Below the pieces are notes generated by a model. It was not told where the DNA came from and did not search any database. It was given only the letters and a program-made list of their open reading frames with translations. Below are positions 42,608 to 52,482 of a stretch of 64,000 nucleotides of DNA, piece by piece. Made by a program: the position numbers and the translations under genes. Numbering within the stretch: position 1 is the stretch's first letter; each line of letters opens with the position of its first letter. The stretch lies in assembly GCA_016871415.1 (NCBI GenBank), contig VHDL01000008.1:1-64000 (forward strand). Direction: 5' to 3'. This DNA is from Verrucomicrobiota bacterium. Its GTDB lineage: Bacteria > Verrucomicrobiota > Verrucomicrobiia > Opitutales > UBA953.

Positions 42608-43123
42608 GTGGAAGCGAGACGGTACAACCTTGTCTTCATGGGCGTGAGCGGCTGCGGCAAGAGCACCGTGGCCGCGCTGCACGCCAGGGCGACGGGCGCC
42701 ACGCTCATCGAGGCCGATGACTTCCATCCGCCCGCCAACGTTGAGAAGATGCGTTCGGGCACCCCGCTGACCGACGCTGACCGCGCGGGCTGGCTCTCGG
42801 CCATGGCCGGGCGCATCGCCGAAGGCAGGGCGCGCGGCGAGGCGATGGTCATCACGTGCTCCGCGCTCAAGCGGGCCTACCGCGATTGCCTGCGCGCCGC
42901 CGACCCCGCCCTCATCTTCATTCATCTCACCGGTTCGCGCCAGCTCCTTGCCGCCCGCATCGGCGCACGCAAGGGGCACTTCATGCCGCCCGGACTCCTC
43001 GACAGCCAGCTGGCCGCTCTGGAGCCCCCCGTCGCGCCGGACGAACGTTGCCTGACCGTCGACGTCGGACCGGAGCCCGAGGTAATCCAGGCCGCCGTGG
43101 CCAAGGCCCTAGCGGACCTTTGA
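42608..43123 (+). CDS. Gluconokinase
   Basis: 171 residues from GTG at 42608. It phosphorylates gluconate to 6-phosphogluconate with ATP, in the cytoplasm. Seen: P-loop FMGVSGCGKSTVAAL (about 10-24), EADDFHPPANVEKMRSGTPL, the DDFH motif of gluconate kinases, and VITCSALKRAYRDCLR. The length and motifs fit the small GntK/IdnK type. It is last in the unit that begins with the sulfatase. Confidence 0.9.
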   Translation: MEARRYNLVFMGVSGCGKSTVAALHARATGATLIEADDFHPPANVEKMRSGTPLTDADRAGWLSAMAGRIAEGRARGEAMVITCSALKRAYRDCLRAADPALIFIHLTGSRQLLAARIGARKGHFMPPGLLDSQLAALEPPVAPDERCLTVDVGPEPEVIQAAVAKALADL

Positions 43124-43128
43124 CGGAC

Positions 43129-43155
43129 AAAAAGGCCCGCCGAGTGGCGGGCCTT
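43129..43155 (-). terminator. Rho-independent terminator of the ThuA gene
   Basis: GGCCCGCC/GGCGGGCC 8-bp stem (43134-43141, 43146-43153) with a GAGT loop; the leftward transcript then runs into UUUUU (43129-43133). It could also end the rightward gluconokinase transcript, but the tail on that side is short. Confidence 0.9.
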
Positions 43156-43177
43156 CGGGAGGAGATTGGCGAGTCGA

Positions 43178-44233
43178 TCAGTTCGAGCGCTTCCAGCTGA
43201 CCTTGGAGGGCTCGACGACGCTCTCCTTGTCCTTGGTCGGGAATTCCTTCGGGACCTCGAGCGTGACCTTGTTGGTCGCGGCCCACTCGACCGAGCGGGC
43301 GAGGACCGTCTGGAAGCCCACGCAGTGCAGGGGGTCGAGGGGGGCGCCGCCCATCAGGTGCCCCATGGAGGTCGTGACGACGCGGCCCTCGCCGAACTTC
43401 GCCCACCAGACCATCGGCTCGTGCATGCCGGTGCCCTTGGCGTGGTCTTCGGGGGAGGAGTAGGCGCTGGCGAGGATGTCCACGTGGCCGGCGTCGCCGC
43501 GCATGCGGTGGTAGAGCTCGTCGGAGGCGTGCAGCCACTCGACGGGCATGCCCTTCTGGATGGGGTGGTCCATGTTGCGTCCCTTCAGCACGAAGGCGTG
43601 CTTGGGGCCGTGGCCGGAGCCGAAGCCGCGGTCCTGGAACTTCTCCTTCTCGCGGGGCACGGCGACGGCCTTGCCCGTGGCGTCATCGACCGCGACGCGG
43701 TCCTTGAAGGTCTCGCCGCGCCAGCCGAAGCAGATCATCTCGTTGAACTCCTCCCAGTTGGTGAAGGCGTTGTTGGCCGCGTGCACGTTGACCAGGCCGC
43801 CGCCCTGCAGGACGTAGGCGGTGAAGGCCTGCTTCACGGGGTCGGTCCATTCGGTGCCGTTGTAGTTGTTCACCAGGACCTGGTACTTGCCGAACTCCGG
43901 CAGCCACTTCTCCCATTCGCCGGCGTGGGCGCGGTTGAAGGCGGTCTCCTCGTCCTTCCAGGCCTGGAGCGCCTTCTCGAAGTCGGCCTTTTGCTTGGCG
44001 TCCATCTTTTTGGGCCGCTGCGGGGCGCGCTTGGTGAAGGCGGGAGGCGCGGTGGAGACGTCGACCTGGAAGCCGCCGACGGCGGCGAGGGTGGCCTTGA
44101 GGGCGGCGGTCGTGCCCTGCCAGTCGTGGTTGTTGCGCCCGTCGATGATGAGCACCTTGACCGGCTCGGCGGCTCCGAGGACGGCGGCGGCGAGGGCTAG
44201 GGCCGCGGTGATGCAATGGCGGATGGGGTTCAT
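43178..44233 (-). CDS. Exported ThuA-domain protein
   Basis: 351 residues from the ATG at 44233; an earlier start 9 codons upstream is possible. Seen: a signal peptide (to about AAVLGAAEP), VKVLIIDGRNNHDWQGTT, then a ThuA/trehalose-utilisation-like glutamine-amidotransferase fold with YQVLVNNYNGTEW, GGGLVNVHAANNAF, FGSGHGPKHAF and WWAKFGEGRVVTTSMGHLMGG. Known: ThuA domains are common in carbohydrate-use clusters, with unclear reaction. Monocistronic with a clear terminator. Confidence 0.82.
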   Translation of the reverse strand: MNPIRHCITAALALAAAVLGAAEPVKVLIIDGRNNHDWQGTTAALKATLAAVGGFQVDVSTAPPAFTKRAPQRPKKMDAKQKADFEKALQAWKDEETAFNRAHAGEWEKWLPEFGKYQVLVNNYNGTEWTDPVKQAFTAYVLQGGGLVNVHAANNAFTNWEEFNEMICFGWRGETFKDRVAVDDATGKAVAVPREKEKFQDRGFGSGHGPKHAFVLKGRNMDHPIQKGMPVEWLHASDELYHRMRGDAGHVDILASAYSSPEDHAKGTGMHEPMVWWAKFGEGRVVTTSMGHLMGGAPLDPLHCVGFQTVLARSVEWAATNKVTLEVPKEFPTKDKESVVEPSKVSWKRSN

Positions 44234-44277
44234 GGGGCCGACATATGAACCTCGGGCCACGCCTTCTGCGAGCGTTT

Positions 44278-45801
44278 TTAGCCCCGGTCCAGAGAGCGGT
44301 AGTGGATGGCCTCGAGCAGGTGGGCGGTGGCGATCCGCTCCGAGGCGGACAGGTCGGCCACCGTGCGGGCGACGCGCAGGATACGGTCGTAGGCCCGGGC
44401 GGAGAGGCCGAGCTTCTCCATCGCCTGCTGGAGCAGGTCGCCCTGGGCGCGTTCAAGCGCGCAATGTTCGCGGAGGTCCCGCCCGCCGAGCACGGCGTTG
44501 CAGCCTCCAGGGCGGCCCGAGAAACGCAGGCGCTGGATCGCCCGGGCCGCCTCGACCCTCGACCGCATCTCCGCCGAACTTTCGCCGGGCGCGGCGGAGC
44601 GCAGTTCCTCAATCGTCAGCGCCGGCGCCTCCACCTGCACGTCGATGCGGTCGAGGAGCGGACCTGAGACGCGTGAGCGGTAGCGACGTATCTGCGCAGG
44701 GGCGCACCGGCACTCGCGCATGCGGTCGCCGAGGTGGCCGCAGGGGCAGGGGTTCATTGCCGCGACTAGCATGATGCGCGAGGGCAAGGTGACTTTGGCG
44801 GCCGCGCGCGAGACGATTACCTGCCCGTCCTCCAGCGGCTGGCGCAGCACCTCCAGGGCGGAACGTCGGAACTCCGGCAGCTCATCGAGGAAGAGCACGC
44901 CGCGGTGCGCGAGGGACACTTCGCCCGGTCCGGGCATGCTGCCGCCGCCGATGAGGCCGATGTCGCTGATGGTGTGGTGCGGTGAGCGGAAAGGCCGCGC
45001 CCAAGCGCGTGCGTCGGTGGAAGGGCAGGCACCCGCGGCGGAGTGCACCGAAAGGATTTCGAGCCGCTCCTCGGCGTCGGGCTCGGGCAGCACGGTCGGG
45101 ATCCGTTTCGCGATGAGCGACTTACCCGAACCCGGCGGACCGATGAGCAGCAGGTTGTGTCCGCCGGCCGCGGCGACCTCGACCGCCCGACGCACCGCGA
45201 GCTGGCCCTTGACCTCCGAGAAGTCGGGCAGGTCGACGCACGCGGCGACGGGCATGGCGGTCGTCGGCGGCAGCGGCGCGAATCCCGGGTCGCCGTTGAG
45301 GAAGCGCCGCGCCCCGTCCAGGGAGTCGGCCGCGAAGGCCTCGATGCCCGGGACCAAAGCGGCCTCCGTCGCCGACGTGCGCGGGAGCACCACGCCCCTG
45401 AGCCCCATCCTTCGGGCCAGGAGCGCGAAGGCCACGCCGCCGCGCACCGGCCGCGTGCCTCCGCTCAGTCCGAGTTCGCCCGCGATGAGATATTCCCCGA
45501 GACGCTTCCGATCGAGCTGGCCCGTGGCCGCCGCGAGGCCGAGCGCGATCGGCAAGTCGTAGAAGGCGCCTTCCTTGCGCAGGTCGCCCGGCGCCAGGTT
45601 GATGGTCGTGCGCGTCTCCGGCAGGCGCAGGCCCGCGTTCTGCAGCGCGGACGTGACGCGGTCCTCCGATTCCTTCACCGCCGCGTCGGGTAGACCGACC
45701 AGCCAGAGCCCGAACTCGCCGATCTCGCCGGAGTTGACCTCGACCTCGACTGGCACGGCCTCGACGCCGACCAGCGCGCCCGAACGGATGACGGAAAGCA
45801 T
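44278..45801 (-). CDS. YifB/ComM-family Mg-chelatase-like AAA+ ATPase
   Basis: 507 residues. Seen: an N-terminal ChlI-like domain (about 1-170, [20 protein letters not shown]), Walker [18 protein letters not shown] (about 216-232), Walker [28 protein letters not shown]-like [13 protein letters not shown] and the [13 protein letters not shown] zinc motif. Known: ComM is a branch-migration helicase for natural transformation; close relatives are otherwise uncharacterised. It is divergent from nagB. Confidence 0.88.
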   Translation of the reverse strand: MLSVIRSGALVGVEAVPVEVEVNSGEIGEFGLWLVGLPDAAVKESEDRVTSALQNAGLRLPETRTTINLAPGDLRKEGAFYDLPIALGLAAATGQLDRKRLGEYLIAGELGLSGGTRPVRGGVAFALLARRMGLRGVVLPRTSATEAALVPGIEAFAADSLDGARRFLNGDPGFAPLPPTTAMPVAACVDLPDFSEVKGQLAVRRAVEVAAAGGHNLLLIGPPGSGKSLIAKRIPTVLPEPDAEERLEILSVHSAAGACPSTDARAWARPFRSPHHTISDIGLIGGGSMPGPGEVSLAHRGVLFLDELPEFRRSALEVLRQPLEDGQVIVSRAAAKVTLPSRIMLVAAMNPCPCGHLGDRMRECRCAPAQIRRYRSRVSGPLLDRIDVQVEAPALTIEELRSAAPGESSAEMRSRVEAARAIQRLRFSGRPGGCNAVLGGRDLREHCALERAQGDLLQQAMEKLGLSARAYDRILRVARTVADLSASERIATAHLLEAIHYRSLDRG

Positions 45802-45957
45802 CCGAAGGGCGAACGGTCATACGTTTGACGATTCAATCCCTTGTCCTTGGGAGGAATCCCTAGTGCCTTCGCCGACATGAGCGACTTCGCCGGATTAAGA
45901 CATCCATACGCGCTTGCCCACGCTGGGCGTGATGGAACAGTCTCCCCGCACCCCGTC

Positions 45958-46713
45958 ATGAAGATCAGAACTCACAAGGACGCTCCCGCCTTGGGGGAGG
46001 CCGCGGCCGCCGAGGGCGCCGAAGCGATCCGGCAGGCGCTGGCGCGTAAGGACCGCATCAGCATCATCGTCGCCACCGGCGCCAGCCAGTTCGGGACGCT
46101 CGAGGCGCTCGTGAAGGCGCCCGGCATCGACTGGTCGCGGGTCACGGTCTTCCACCTCGACGAGTACGTGGGCCTGCCCGAGTCCCATGGGGCCAGCTTC
46201 CGCAAGTATCTCCGTGAGCGTTTCGTGAACCTGCTTCCGGCCAGACCTGAGTTCATTCCCGTGGACGGGGACGCCCGTGACCTGCGCGCCGAGCTCGATC
46301 GGCTTTCATCCCTGATCTCCAAGACCACCATCGTGGTCTGTTTCGCCGGCATTGGCGAGAATTCCCATTTGGCCTTCAACGACCCGCCGGCGGATTTCGA
46401 GACCGCCCGGCCTTACATCGTGGTTGACCTGGACGACGCCTGCCGTCGGCAGCAGTTCGGCGAGGGCTGGTTCCCGACTATGGATGACGTGCCGAAGCAG
46501 GCGGTCTCGATGTCGATCCGCGAGATCATGCGGTCGAAGAAGATCATCCTCTCTGTGCCCGACCAGCGCAAGGCCGCCGCCGTCAAGGGCACGGTGGAAG
46601 GGCCGGTCACGCCGCATTGTCCCGCGTCCGTGGTGCAGGGACATGCTGACTGCACGCTGCATCTCGATCAGGCCTCCGCCTCATCGCTTTCCCATTCGGC
46701 GGCAAAGGGCTGA
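45958..46713 (+). CDS. nagB: Glucosamine-6-phosphate deaminase-like protein
   Basis: 251 residues from the ATG at 45958; a longer frame upstream adds no conserved sequence. Known: NagB turns glucosamine-6-phosphate into fructose-6-phosphate and ammonia. Seen: [34 protein letters not shown] (Asp69 equals the first catalytic Asp) and [16 protein letters not shown] (131-142), where the E. coli Asp141 and Glu148 positions hold Asn135 and Asp142. The His is retained. The variant and the nagA neighbour 1 nt away support a role in amino sugar use, with altered chemistry possible. Confidence 0.8.
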   Translation: MKIRTHKDAPALGEAAAAEGAEAIRQALARKDRISIIVATGASQFGTLEALVKAPGIDWSRVTVFHLDEYVGLPESHGASFRKYLRERFVNLLPARPEFIPVDGDARDLRAELDRLSSLISKTTIVVCFAGIGENSHLAFNDPPADFETARPYIVVDLDDACRRQQFGEGWFPTMDDVPKQAVSMSIREIMRSKKIILSVPDQRKAAAVKGTVEGPVTPHCPASVVQGHADCTLHLDQASASSLSHSAAKG

Positions 46714-46714
46714 C

Positions 46715-47869
46715 ATGCCCGCTGAAGCGCAGACCATCCGCGGAATCGATCCCGCCACCTCGCGTCCGGTCGCGGTCGAGGTGTCCGGGAGCCTCGTGCG
46801 CTCCGTTCGCGAGGAGTCCCACGATGTCAAGTCCTGGGTCGTCCCGGGCCTGGTCGACCTCCAGGTGAACGGATACATGGGACGCGACGTGAACGCGGCC
46901 TCGCCCTCCGCGGTGGAGATCTCCCGTCTCTGTCAGGAGATGCTCAAGGTGGGCGTCACCACCTTCCTTCCGACTGTCATCACCCATGCCGAGGGCACCA
47001 TCCTGGCTTCGCTCAAGGCCGTCAGCCAGGCCGTGCAGTCCGACCCCGTCGCCGCGCAGATGATCGTCGGCATACACGTCGAGGGTCCGCACATCGCGCC
47101 CGAGGACGGTCCGCGCGGCGCTCATCCCGCCGCCCATGTCCGCGCCCCTTCCCGGGAGGAGTTCGATCGCTGGCAGGAGGCTGCCGCAGACCTGATTACG
47201 TTGGTGACTCTTTCTCCCCACTGGGCTGAGGCGCCCGATTACGTGCGTCATCTCGTCGCTAAGGGAGTCAACGTCTCCATCGGGCACACCTCGGCTGACG
47301 AGGCCCGCATCGCGGCCGTCGTGGCCGCGGGCGCCCGTCTGTCCACCCATCTGGGCAACGGTTGCAGCGCCATGCTCGACCGCCGCCGCAACGTGCTCTG
47401 GCCGCAACTGGCGGAGGATGCGCTCACCGCCATGTTCATCGCCGACGGGCATCACCTCGTCCCCTCGGCCCTCAAGACGATGCTGCGAGCGAAGGGCCTT
47501 TCCCGGTCGCTCGTCGTCTCGGACACCGTGGCGCTCGGCGGCATGCCCGCTGGACGTTACGCCACCTCCGTCGGCGGCAAGGTCATCGTCCGTGAGGACG
47601 GATACCTCGCGCTTGACGACGGCACCGGCAACTATCTCGCCGGCGCGGCCTTGCCGCTGATCGCTTCCATTCCCGTGCTCGTCCATCAGGCTTCGCTCGG
47701 ACTCTCCGAAGCGCTGTCCCTTTCGACCGTCAATCCCGGCAGGTGGGTGAAGGGCAGGGGCACCTTGAAGCCCGGTTCCCGTGCGGACCTCGTCCTCTTC
47801 GACTGGGACGGTTCGCGTGCGATTCCTTCGGTCAAAGAAGTGTGGTTGGGCGGCGTCAGGATGGTCTGA
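46715..47869 (+). CDS. nagA: N-acetylglucosamine-6-phosphate deacetylase
   Basis: 384 residues. It removes acetate from N-acetylglucosamine-6-phosphate to feed NagB. Seen: VVPGLVDLQVNGYMGRDVN, a metal-site Glu in GIHVEGPHIAPEDGPRGAHP, VSIGHTSADEA, STHLGNGCSAM, and IADGHHLVPSALKTML, with a catalytic Asp in VVSDTVALGGMPAG. The start codon lies one base after the nagB stop, so the two are coupled. The DUF2339 gene follows after 49 nt. Confidence 0.92.
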   Translation: MPAEAQTIRGIDPATSRPVAVEVSGSLVRSVREESHDVKSWVVPGLVDLQVNGYMGRDVNAASPSAVEISRLCQEMLKVGVTTFLPTVITHAEGTILASLKAVSQAVQSDPVAAQMIVGIHVEGPHIAPEDGPRGAHPAAHVRAPSREEFDRWQEAAADLITLVTLSPHWAEAPDYVRHLVAKGVNVSIGHTSADEARIAAVVAAGARLSTHLGNGCSAMLDRRRNVLWPQLAEDALTAMFIADGHHLVPSALKTMLRAKGLSRSLVVSDTVALGGMPAGRYATSVGGKVIVREDGYLALDDGTGNYLAGAALPLIASIPVLVHQASLGLSEALSLSTVNPGRWVKGRGTLKPGSRADLVLFDWDGSRAIPSVKEVWLGGVRMV

Positions 47870-47918
47870 GCGGCAATCGCTGGTTGATACGGGCATGGGT
47901 GCGGGCTTAACCTGCCGT

Positions 47919-50366
47919 ATGTACCGCTCAGAATCGCTGGAACTGCTTGTCCTGATCGCAGGCTTGGCCGTTCTCGCCGTGCCTGTCCTGCTGACGGTGC
48001 TGCTGGTGAAGGTCAGTCGGTTGGACAGGGAAGTGGAGCGCCTGAAGTCAGGTTCTTCGCCGAAGCCTGCTTCGACTCCGTCCGTACAGCCCCCCGTCTC
48101 CGTGCCGTCGCCCGTCCCGCAAGCCTCCGCTTCCGTACCTCCGCCGCTGCCCACGTCTTTGCCACAGAGGCCCGTGATGCCGTCAGGCGGCGCGGCTCCC
48201 TCGCCCTTAGCCGCCCGACTGCGTGAGATCGGCCTACTGCCGCCCGAGGGCATGTCCGGAGAGAGCGCCCTTGGCGCCTGGTGGGCGGCCCGGGTCGGCG
48301 GACTCGTCGGAGTCGCCGCCGTCGTCTTTCTGGGCGTCTGGCTCAACCTCAATTCCGAGCTCCCGGCCTGGCTCCGTCTCGCCGAGGTGGTGCTGATCGG
48401 GGCCGCGGTGCTGGTGGGCGGACTCAATGTCGCCCGCAGGAGGCCCGACCTGGGGCGTGTCATCACCGCCGTCGGGGCCTCGGTGCTGCAGTTCGCGGCC
48501 TGGGCTTCGCAGGGTCTGGATCGGATGCGCGTCGTCGACTCTCCTCAGCTCGGAGTCTTCGTCCAGCTGCTCACCGCCGCCGCCATCGCCGCCCTGGCCC
48601 TGGCCAAGGCCGACCGCCTGCTCGGGCAGCTCGCCACCGGCTTCTCCGCGGCCGTCCTCCTGCTTTCCGTCAAGTCCGCTTCGCCCTCGCCTGAGGTCAC
48701 CGGCTTCGCCGTGGTCTGTGTCGCCATCCAAGGCGCCGTCCTGATGGTGCGCGGCGGATGGACCTCCGCCGGCATCATCGGCCTCGTCGGATCTCAGCTC
48801 GCGCTGTTCCGCGGAGGACTCGACCTGACCGGGGTCGTCATCGGTGCGGCCGGCTCCTTCATCGTGTGCTGGACCGCCGAACGTCTCGTGCGTCCGCGCA
48901 GTCTCTTCGGGTCGGAGAACGAGAGACTCGTCTTCTCTCTGGGCTCCTTCCTGCTCCCGGTCCTGGCGACGGCCAATCATGCCCTGGGTTCACCTCATCG
49001 CCAGCAGGTGGTCATCGCGTGTGCCGTCGTCGCGCTCGTCCTTTGGTTCATCGAGCGGACGGCCTTCCCGGTGGCCGCCTCCGTGCTGCTTTCGGCCGCC
49101 CTGGGCCTGGCCGCCGTCGGTCTCGCCCTGGGTGTCGAGCAACGACTTGACTGGCTGGTGTGGCTGCTGGCCGGAGGGCTGGCCTTCCTGGCTCATCGCC
49201 GCACCGGCTCGACCGTCCTGAGGATCGCGACGGAGGCGTTCGTGGCATTGGCTGCGATCAACTTCGACCAGGCCAGTTCCCTTCAGGCCGAGGGGCATCT
49301 CATTCTCGCAACGCTGCTCTTCTCCCTGCTGCTGACGGCACGTGACCGTGACGAAGGGGGGAAGTCGCCTTTCTCCGTGGCCGGCGGACTTTCGATGTCG
49401 CTCGTCCTGCTGGCCTGCCAGCATCGCCTCCCCGAGTCACTCACCGTCGTGCCCTGGATCATCGCGCTGGGCGTGGGGATGGCACTACCTTCCGTTGCCC
49501 TCAGGTTCTCCGTCGTCCCATCTTTCCTCTGGAGTCTCGTCGTCCTCTCCTTCTGGGGGGAGCTCGCGCAGAGCGCATCGCATTCCATGCCGGCAATCTG
49601 GTCCGGACTCCTGAGTTCGCTGTGCCTTCTCTCCCTGGTGAACGGCCTGATGCGCGGCCATCACGCCGTCGTACGTTATCTGCTCGCCTTCTTCTTCGGA
49701 TATCTGGCCTTCCTCTGCGCCTTCCATCTCACCGCAGGTGCTGCCGTCGCGCCGAGCTGGCGGCTGGCGGTCGCATGGTCATGCGCCGGTATCGTCCTGG
49801 CCGCCGGCAACGTCATGATTTGCGGGCTTGTACGCAAGGCCACCCCGACTCTCGAAGTCGGAGGCGAGCTCTCATTGCTCTCCTGGGGCGCGGCGCTGGG
49901 CGTGGTCGTCCAGCTGCTTGCGCTGATCGGATCCTCCGGCCGGAATTACGCACAGGACGGTGGATTCATCGTTCCCGCCTGCGTCCTGATTGTCGGACTC
50001 GGGGCCCATCTCCATGCGCTGGCCGCCTCCACCAAGGATTCCGGACAGTGGGGAGTCGTGCAGCGTTCTTTCCTCGCTTCGACCTGGCTCGTCGGCGCCT
50101 TCGTGCTCCTGAGGGGCCTTCCCGGGGTCGGCGGTTCACTCGGCTGGGCCGCGGCCGCCATGCTCACCTTCACCGTCGGCCATTTCATGGCCACCCGCGC
50201 TTTCCGGATGGTCGGTCTCGTAGGCCTCGCCCTGGTGACCCTGCGCATCGTGGCCCATGACGTGACCGACCTGCTCGGCCGCATCCTCGCCTGCGCCGCC
50301 CTGGCGGCGGCCTTCTTCGCCGTGGCTTGGATCTACGGCCGATTGTCCGACAAGGACGCGCGCTGA
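47919..50366 (+). CDS. DUF2339-type multi-pass membrane protein
   Basis: 815 residues from the ATG at 47919. Seen: an N-terminal membrane helix and short coiled segment (KVSRLDREVERLKSG), a Pro/Ser/Val-rich linker (about 50-90), then about 20 hydrophobic segments. The entry ALGAWWAARVGGLVGVAAVVFLGV matches DUF2339 (PF10101), a large membrane family of unknown function. The next gene starts at the stop codon (TTG after TGA). A transport or glycan-related role is possible but unproved. Confidence 0.7.
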   Translation: MYRSESLELLVLIAGLAVLAVPVLLTVLLVKVSRLDREVERLKSGSSPKPASTPSVQPPVSVPSPVPQASASVPPPLPTSLPQRPVMPSGGAAPSPLAARLREIGLLPPEGMSGESALGAWWAARVGGLVGVAAVVFLGVWLNLNSELPAWLRLAEVVLIGAAVLVGGLNVARRRPDLGRVITAVGASVLQFAAWASQGLDRMRVVDSPQLGVFVQLLTAAAIAALALAKADRLLGQLATGFSAAVLLLSVKSASPSPEVTGFAVVCVAIQGAVLMVRGGWTSAGIIGLVGSQLALFRGGLDLTGVVIGAAGSFIVCWTAERLVRPRSLFGSENERLVFSLGSFLLPVLATANHALGSPHRQQVVIACAVVALVLWFIERTAFPVAASVLLSAALGLAAVGLALGVEQRLDWLVWLLAGGLAFLAHRRTGSTVLRIATEAFVALAAINFDQASSLQAEGHLILATLLFSLLLTARDRDEGGKSPFSVAGGLSMSLVLLACQHRLPESLTVVPWIIALGVGMALPSVALRFSVVPSFLWSLVVLSFWGELAQSASHSMPAIWSGLLSSLCLLSLVNGLMRGHHAVVRYLLAFFFGYLAFLCAFHLTAGAAVAPSWRLAVAWSCAGIVLAAGNVMICGLVRKATPTLEVGGELSLLSWGAALGVVVQLLALIGSSGRNYAQDGGFIVPACVLIVGLGAHLHALAASTKDSGQWGVVQRSFLASTWLVGAFVLLRGLPGVGGSLGWAAAAMLTFTVGHFMATRAFRMVGLVGLALVTLRIVAHDVTDLLGRILACAALAAAFFAVAWIYGRLSDKDAR

Positions 50367-51338
50367 TTGGCCGCCCTCACCCATGACTGCCATGTGCACC
50401 TCGTCGGCAACGGCGGGTCGGGCAGCGGATGCTGGCTGAGGCTCGACGGCCTCTGGCATCGCCTGCTGGCCAGAGCCATGGTCAGCGAGGCGGGCATCGG
50501 GGCTTCCGCCTCCGACCCGGGTTTCGACGAGGCCTATGAGCGTTCGATCACGGCCATGCTGGCCGGCAGCGGACTGGATCGCGCGCTGCTGCTGGCGCAG
50601 GACGAGGTCTACCATGAGGACGGACGGAAGGCCGACTTCGGCTCCTTCCACGTCCCCAACGACCACCTCTTCGCGGTGTGCCGCAGGCATCCGTCGTTCC
50701 TGCCCGCAGTCTCCATCCATCCCGGGCGCCCCAGTGCGATGGAAGAGCTCGAGCGTTGCCTCGCCCTCGGGGCGCGGGCCCTGAAGCTGCTGCCCAACTG
50801 TCAGAACGTGGACTGCTCCCTGCCGCAGTACCGGCCTTTCTGGGAGAAGATGGCCGCCTCGGGACTTCCGCTCCTTTCGCACACCGGCGGTGAGCTCACC
50901 GTGCCCGTCTTCAATCGTGCCTTCGAGGATCCGCGCGTCCTGCGTCGCCCGCTCGAGCTCGGCATGAAGGTCATCGCGGCGCATGGCGCCAGCTCCAGCA
51001 TTCCCTGGAGCCGCGGTCATTTCCATGAGCTCCTCGCGCTGATGGATGAGTTTCCGCGGCTCTACGCCGACACCAGCGCCCTGAACAGCCCCGTGCGCAG
51101 CGCGATCCTGCGCGACATCCTCGCGTGCCGGCATCGCGACCGCTTCCTGCACGGCAGCGACCATCCCGTACCCGTGGGCGCCGTCTGGCCCTGGCTCCGG
51201 GGCGTCATCGGTTCTGACGCACGTCGGGCCGCGGCGGCGGAAGGGAATCCTCTCGCGCGCGACCGCATGCTCAAGCAGGCGTCCGGCTTCGGCCCGGAGC
51301 ACTTCACCCGGCTGGCCGAGGTGTTGCGGCCCCTTTAG
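50367..51338 (+). CDS. Amidohydrolase_2-type metal-dependent hydrolase
   Basis: 323 residues from a TTG that directly follows the upstream stop. Seen: HDCHVHLVGNG (metal-site HxH), AVSIHPGRPSAMEELERC, KLLPNCQNVDCSLPQYRPF, LLSHTGGE, IAAHGASS and LHGSDHPVPVG, the order of the TIM-barrel amidohydrolase_2 family (PF04909). Members hydrolyse or decarboxylate diverse compounds; the substrate is unknown. Its stop overlaps the convergent stop of the DRTGG protein gene in a shared TTAG. Confidence 0.78.
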   Translation: MAALTHDCHVHLVGNGGSGSGCWLRLDGLWHRLLARAMVSEAGIGASASDPGFDEAYERSITAMLAGSGLDRALLLAQDEVYHEDGRKADFGSFHVPNDHLFAVCRRHPSFLPAVSIHPGRPSAMEELERCLALGARALKLLPNCQNVDCSLPQYRPFWEKMAASGLPLLSHTGGELTVPVFNRAFEDPRVLRRPLELGMKVIAAHGASSSIPWSRGHFHELLALMDEFPRLYADTSALNSPVRSAILRDILACRHRDRFLHGSDHPVPVGAVWPWLRGVIGSDARRAAAAEGNPLARDRMLKQASGFGPEHFTRLAEVLRPL

Positions 51339-52480
51339 AGCGACTTCAGCAGCGACGGGATGTCGACCGACTCACGGATCATCTTCTCGATGATTGGGAT
51401 TTTATCAGCGTCCTGGCTCATCGTCTTCACCGTCATGTTGTTAATGCGGGCCGTGACCGCGAACGATTCCGTCTCGGCCGACGCCAGGGGCAGGCCGGCT
51501 TCCTTCAGCTTCTTCAGCGTATCCTCGCCCGGCAGCAGCCCATTGGAGAAGATGACCCCGGCCAGATTGCCCGTGCCGGCGCCCGCAACGAGCGCCTCCA
51601 GCAGGTCTTCGCGGTCACCGGGCACGATTACCAGCGTGCCCGTGGTCTTGAGGTATTCAGCCGCACGACGTGCGGACATCGCCCCGATGATCACCCGCCG
51701 GATGCGGCGGAGACCCGGCGGACGGTGAATCCAGCGGGCGCGCGTCTCCTCCGTGACCTGGTCCAGGTTGGGGTAGGCGAGCGTCTCCTGCAGGGGCACC
51801 ACGCCCAGCAAAGGCACGCCGAGCTGGCGCAGGCCCCGTCCTGCGAAGTCACGGATGAACTCCAGTTTGTCCGGCATCACCTTGTTGATGATTACTCCGA
51901 CCACCTGGACTCCTGCTTGGTCGAACAGCGCCTTGTTGAGCGCAATCTCGTCGACCGGCTTGCCGATGCCGCCCGCGGCGACCAGCAGCGCCTTGGAGCC
52001 GAGCACCCTGGCGTTGTCCGCGTTGGACGCGCCGAAGACCGAGCCCACGCCGGCGTGGCCGGAGCCTTCGACCACCACCACGTCCTTGCCGTAGGCCGTG
52101 CGGTCGAAAGCGCGGCAGATCCGGTCGGTGATCTGGGGGCCGATCTCCTTGGGGTTCTCTAGATACTGCTTCGTGAAGTCAGGTCCGATCGCCACCGGTG
52201 ACATCGCCGCGATTGGCACGTCGAGGTCGAAGAGCCCGTTGATGAGCAGCGTGTCCTCGTCGACCTGGTCGTCGCCCGACTGCACGACGCGCTGGGCGAT
52301 CGGCTTGATGTAGCCCACGTGCAGGCCCATGGAGCGCAGTGCGGCCGTGAGGCCGAGGCACGTGGTCGTCTTGCCGTCGTTCATGCGCGTGGCGGCGACG
52401 AAGATGCGTCGCGTGTCGCGGTTCATCGGGCGCGTGAGCAGCCCGGGCACGTTTTCGGCGAAACGGCGCTTGGGGGCCAT
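51335..52480 (-). CDS. BioD-like plus DRTGG-domain protein (separate N-terminal part of a long phosphotransacetylase)
   Basis: 381 residues. Seen: RRIFVAATRMNDGKTTTCLG (BioD/CobQ-like P-loop start, about 24-43), VVVVEGSGHAGVGSVFGASN, and a C-terminal DRTGG domain with GTLVIVPGDREDLLEALVAG (about 281-300). Known: in E. coli these domains are fused ahead of the catalytic Pta domain and tune its activity. Here they are encoded alone, 2 nt after the pta gene, so the ligands and role are likely regulatory. Cytoplasmic. Confidence 0.78.
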   Translation of the reverse strand: MAPKRRFAENVPGLLTRPMNRDTRRIFVAATRMNDGKTTTCLGLTAALRSMGLHVGYIKPIAQRVVQSGDDQVDEDTLLINGLFDLDVPIAAMSPVAIGPDFTKQYLENPKEIGPQITDRICRAFDRTAYGKDVVVVEGSGHAGVGSVFGASNADNARVLGSKALLVAAGGIGKPVDEIALNKALFDQAGVQVVGVIINKVMPDKLEFIRDFAGRGLRQLGVPLLGVVPLQETLAYPNLDQVTEETRARWIHRPPGLRRIRRVIIGAMSARRAAEYLKTTGTLVIVPGDREDLLEALVAGAGTGNLAGVIFSNGLLPGEDTLKKLKEAGLPLASAETESFAVTARINNMTVKTMSQDADKIPIIEKMIRESVDIPSLLKSL

Positions 52481-52482
52481 GG

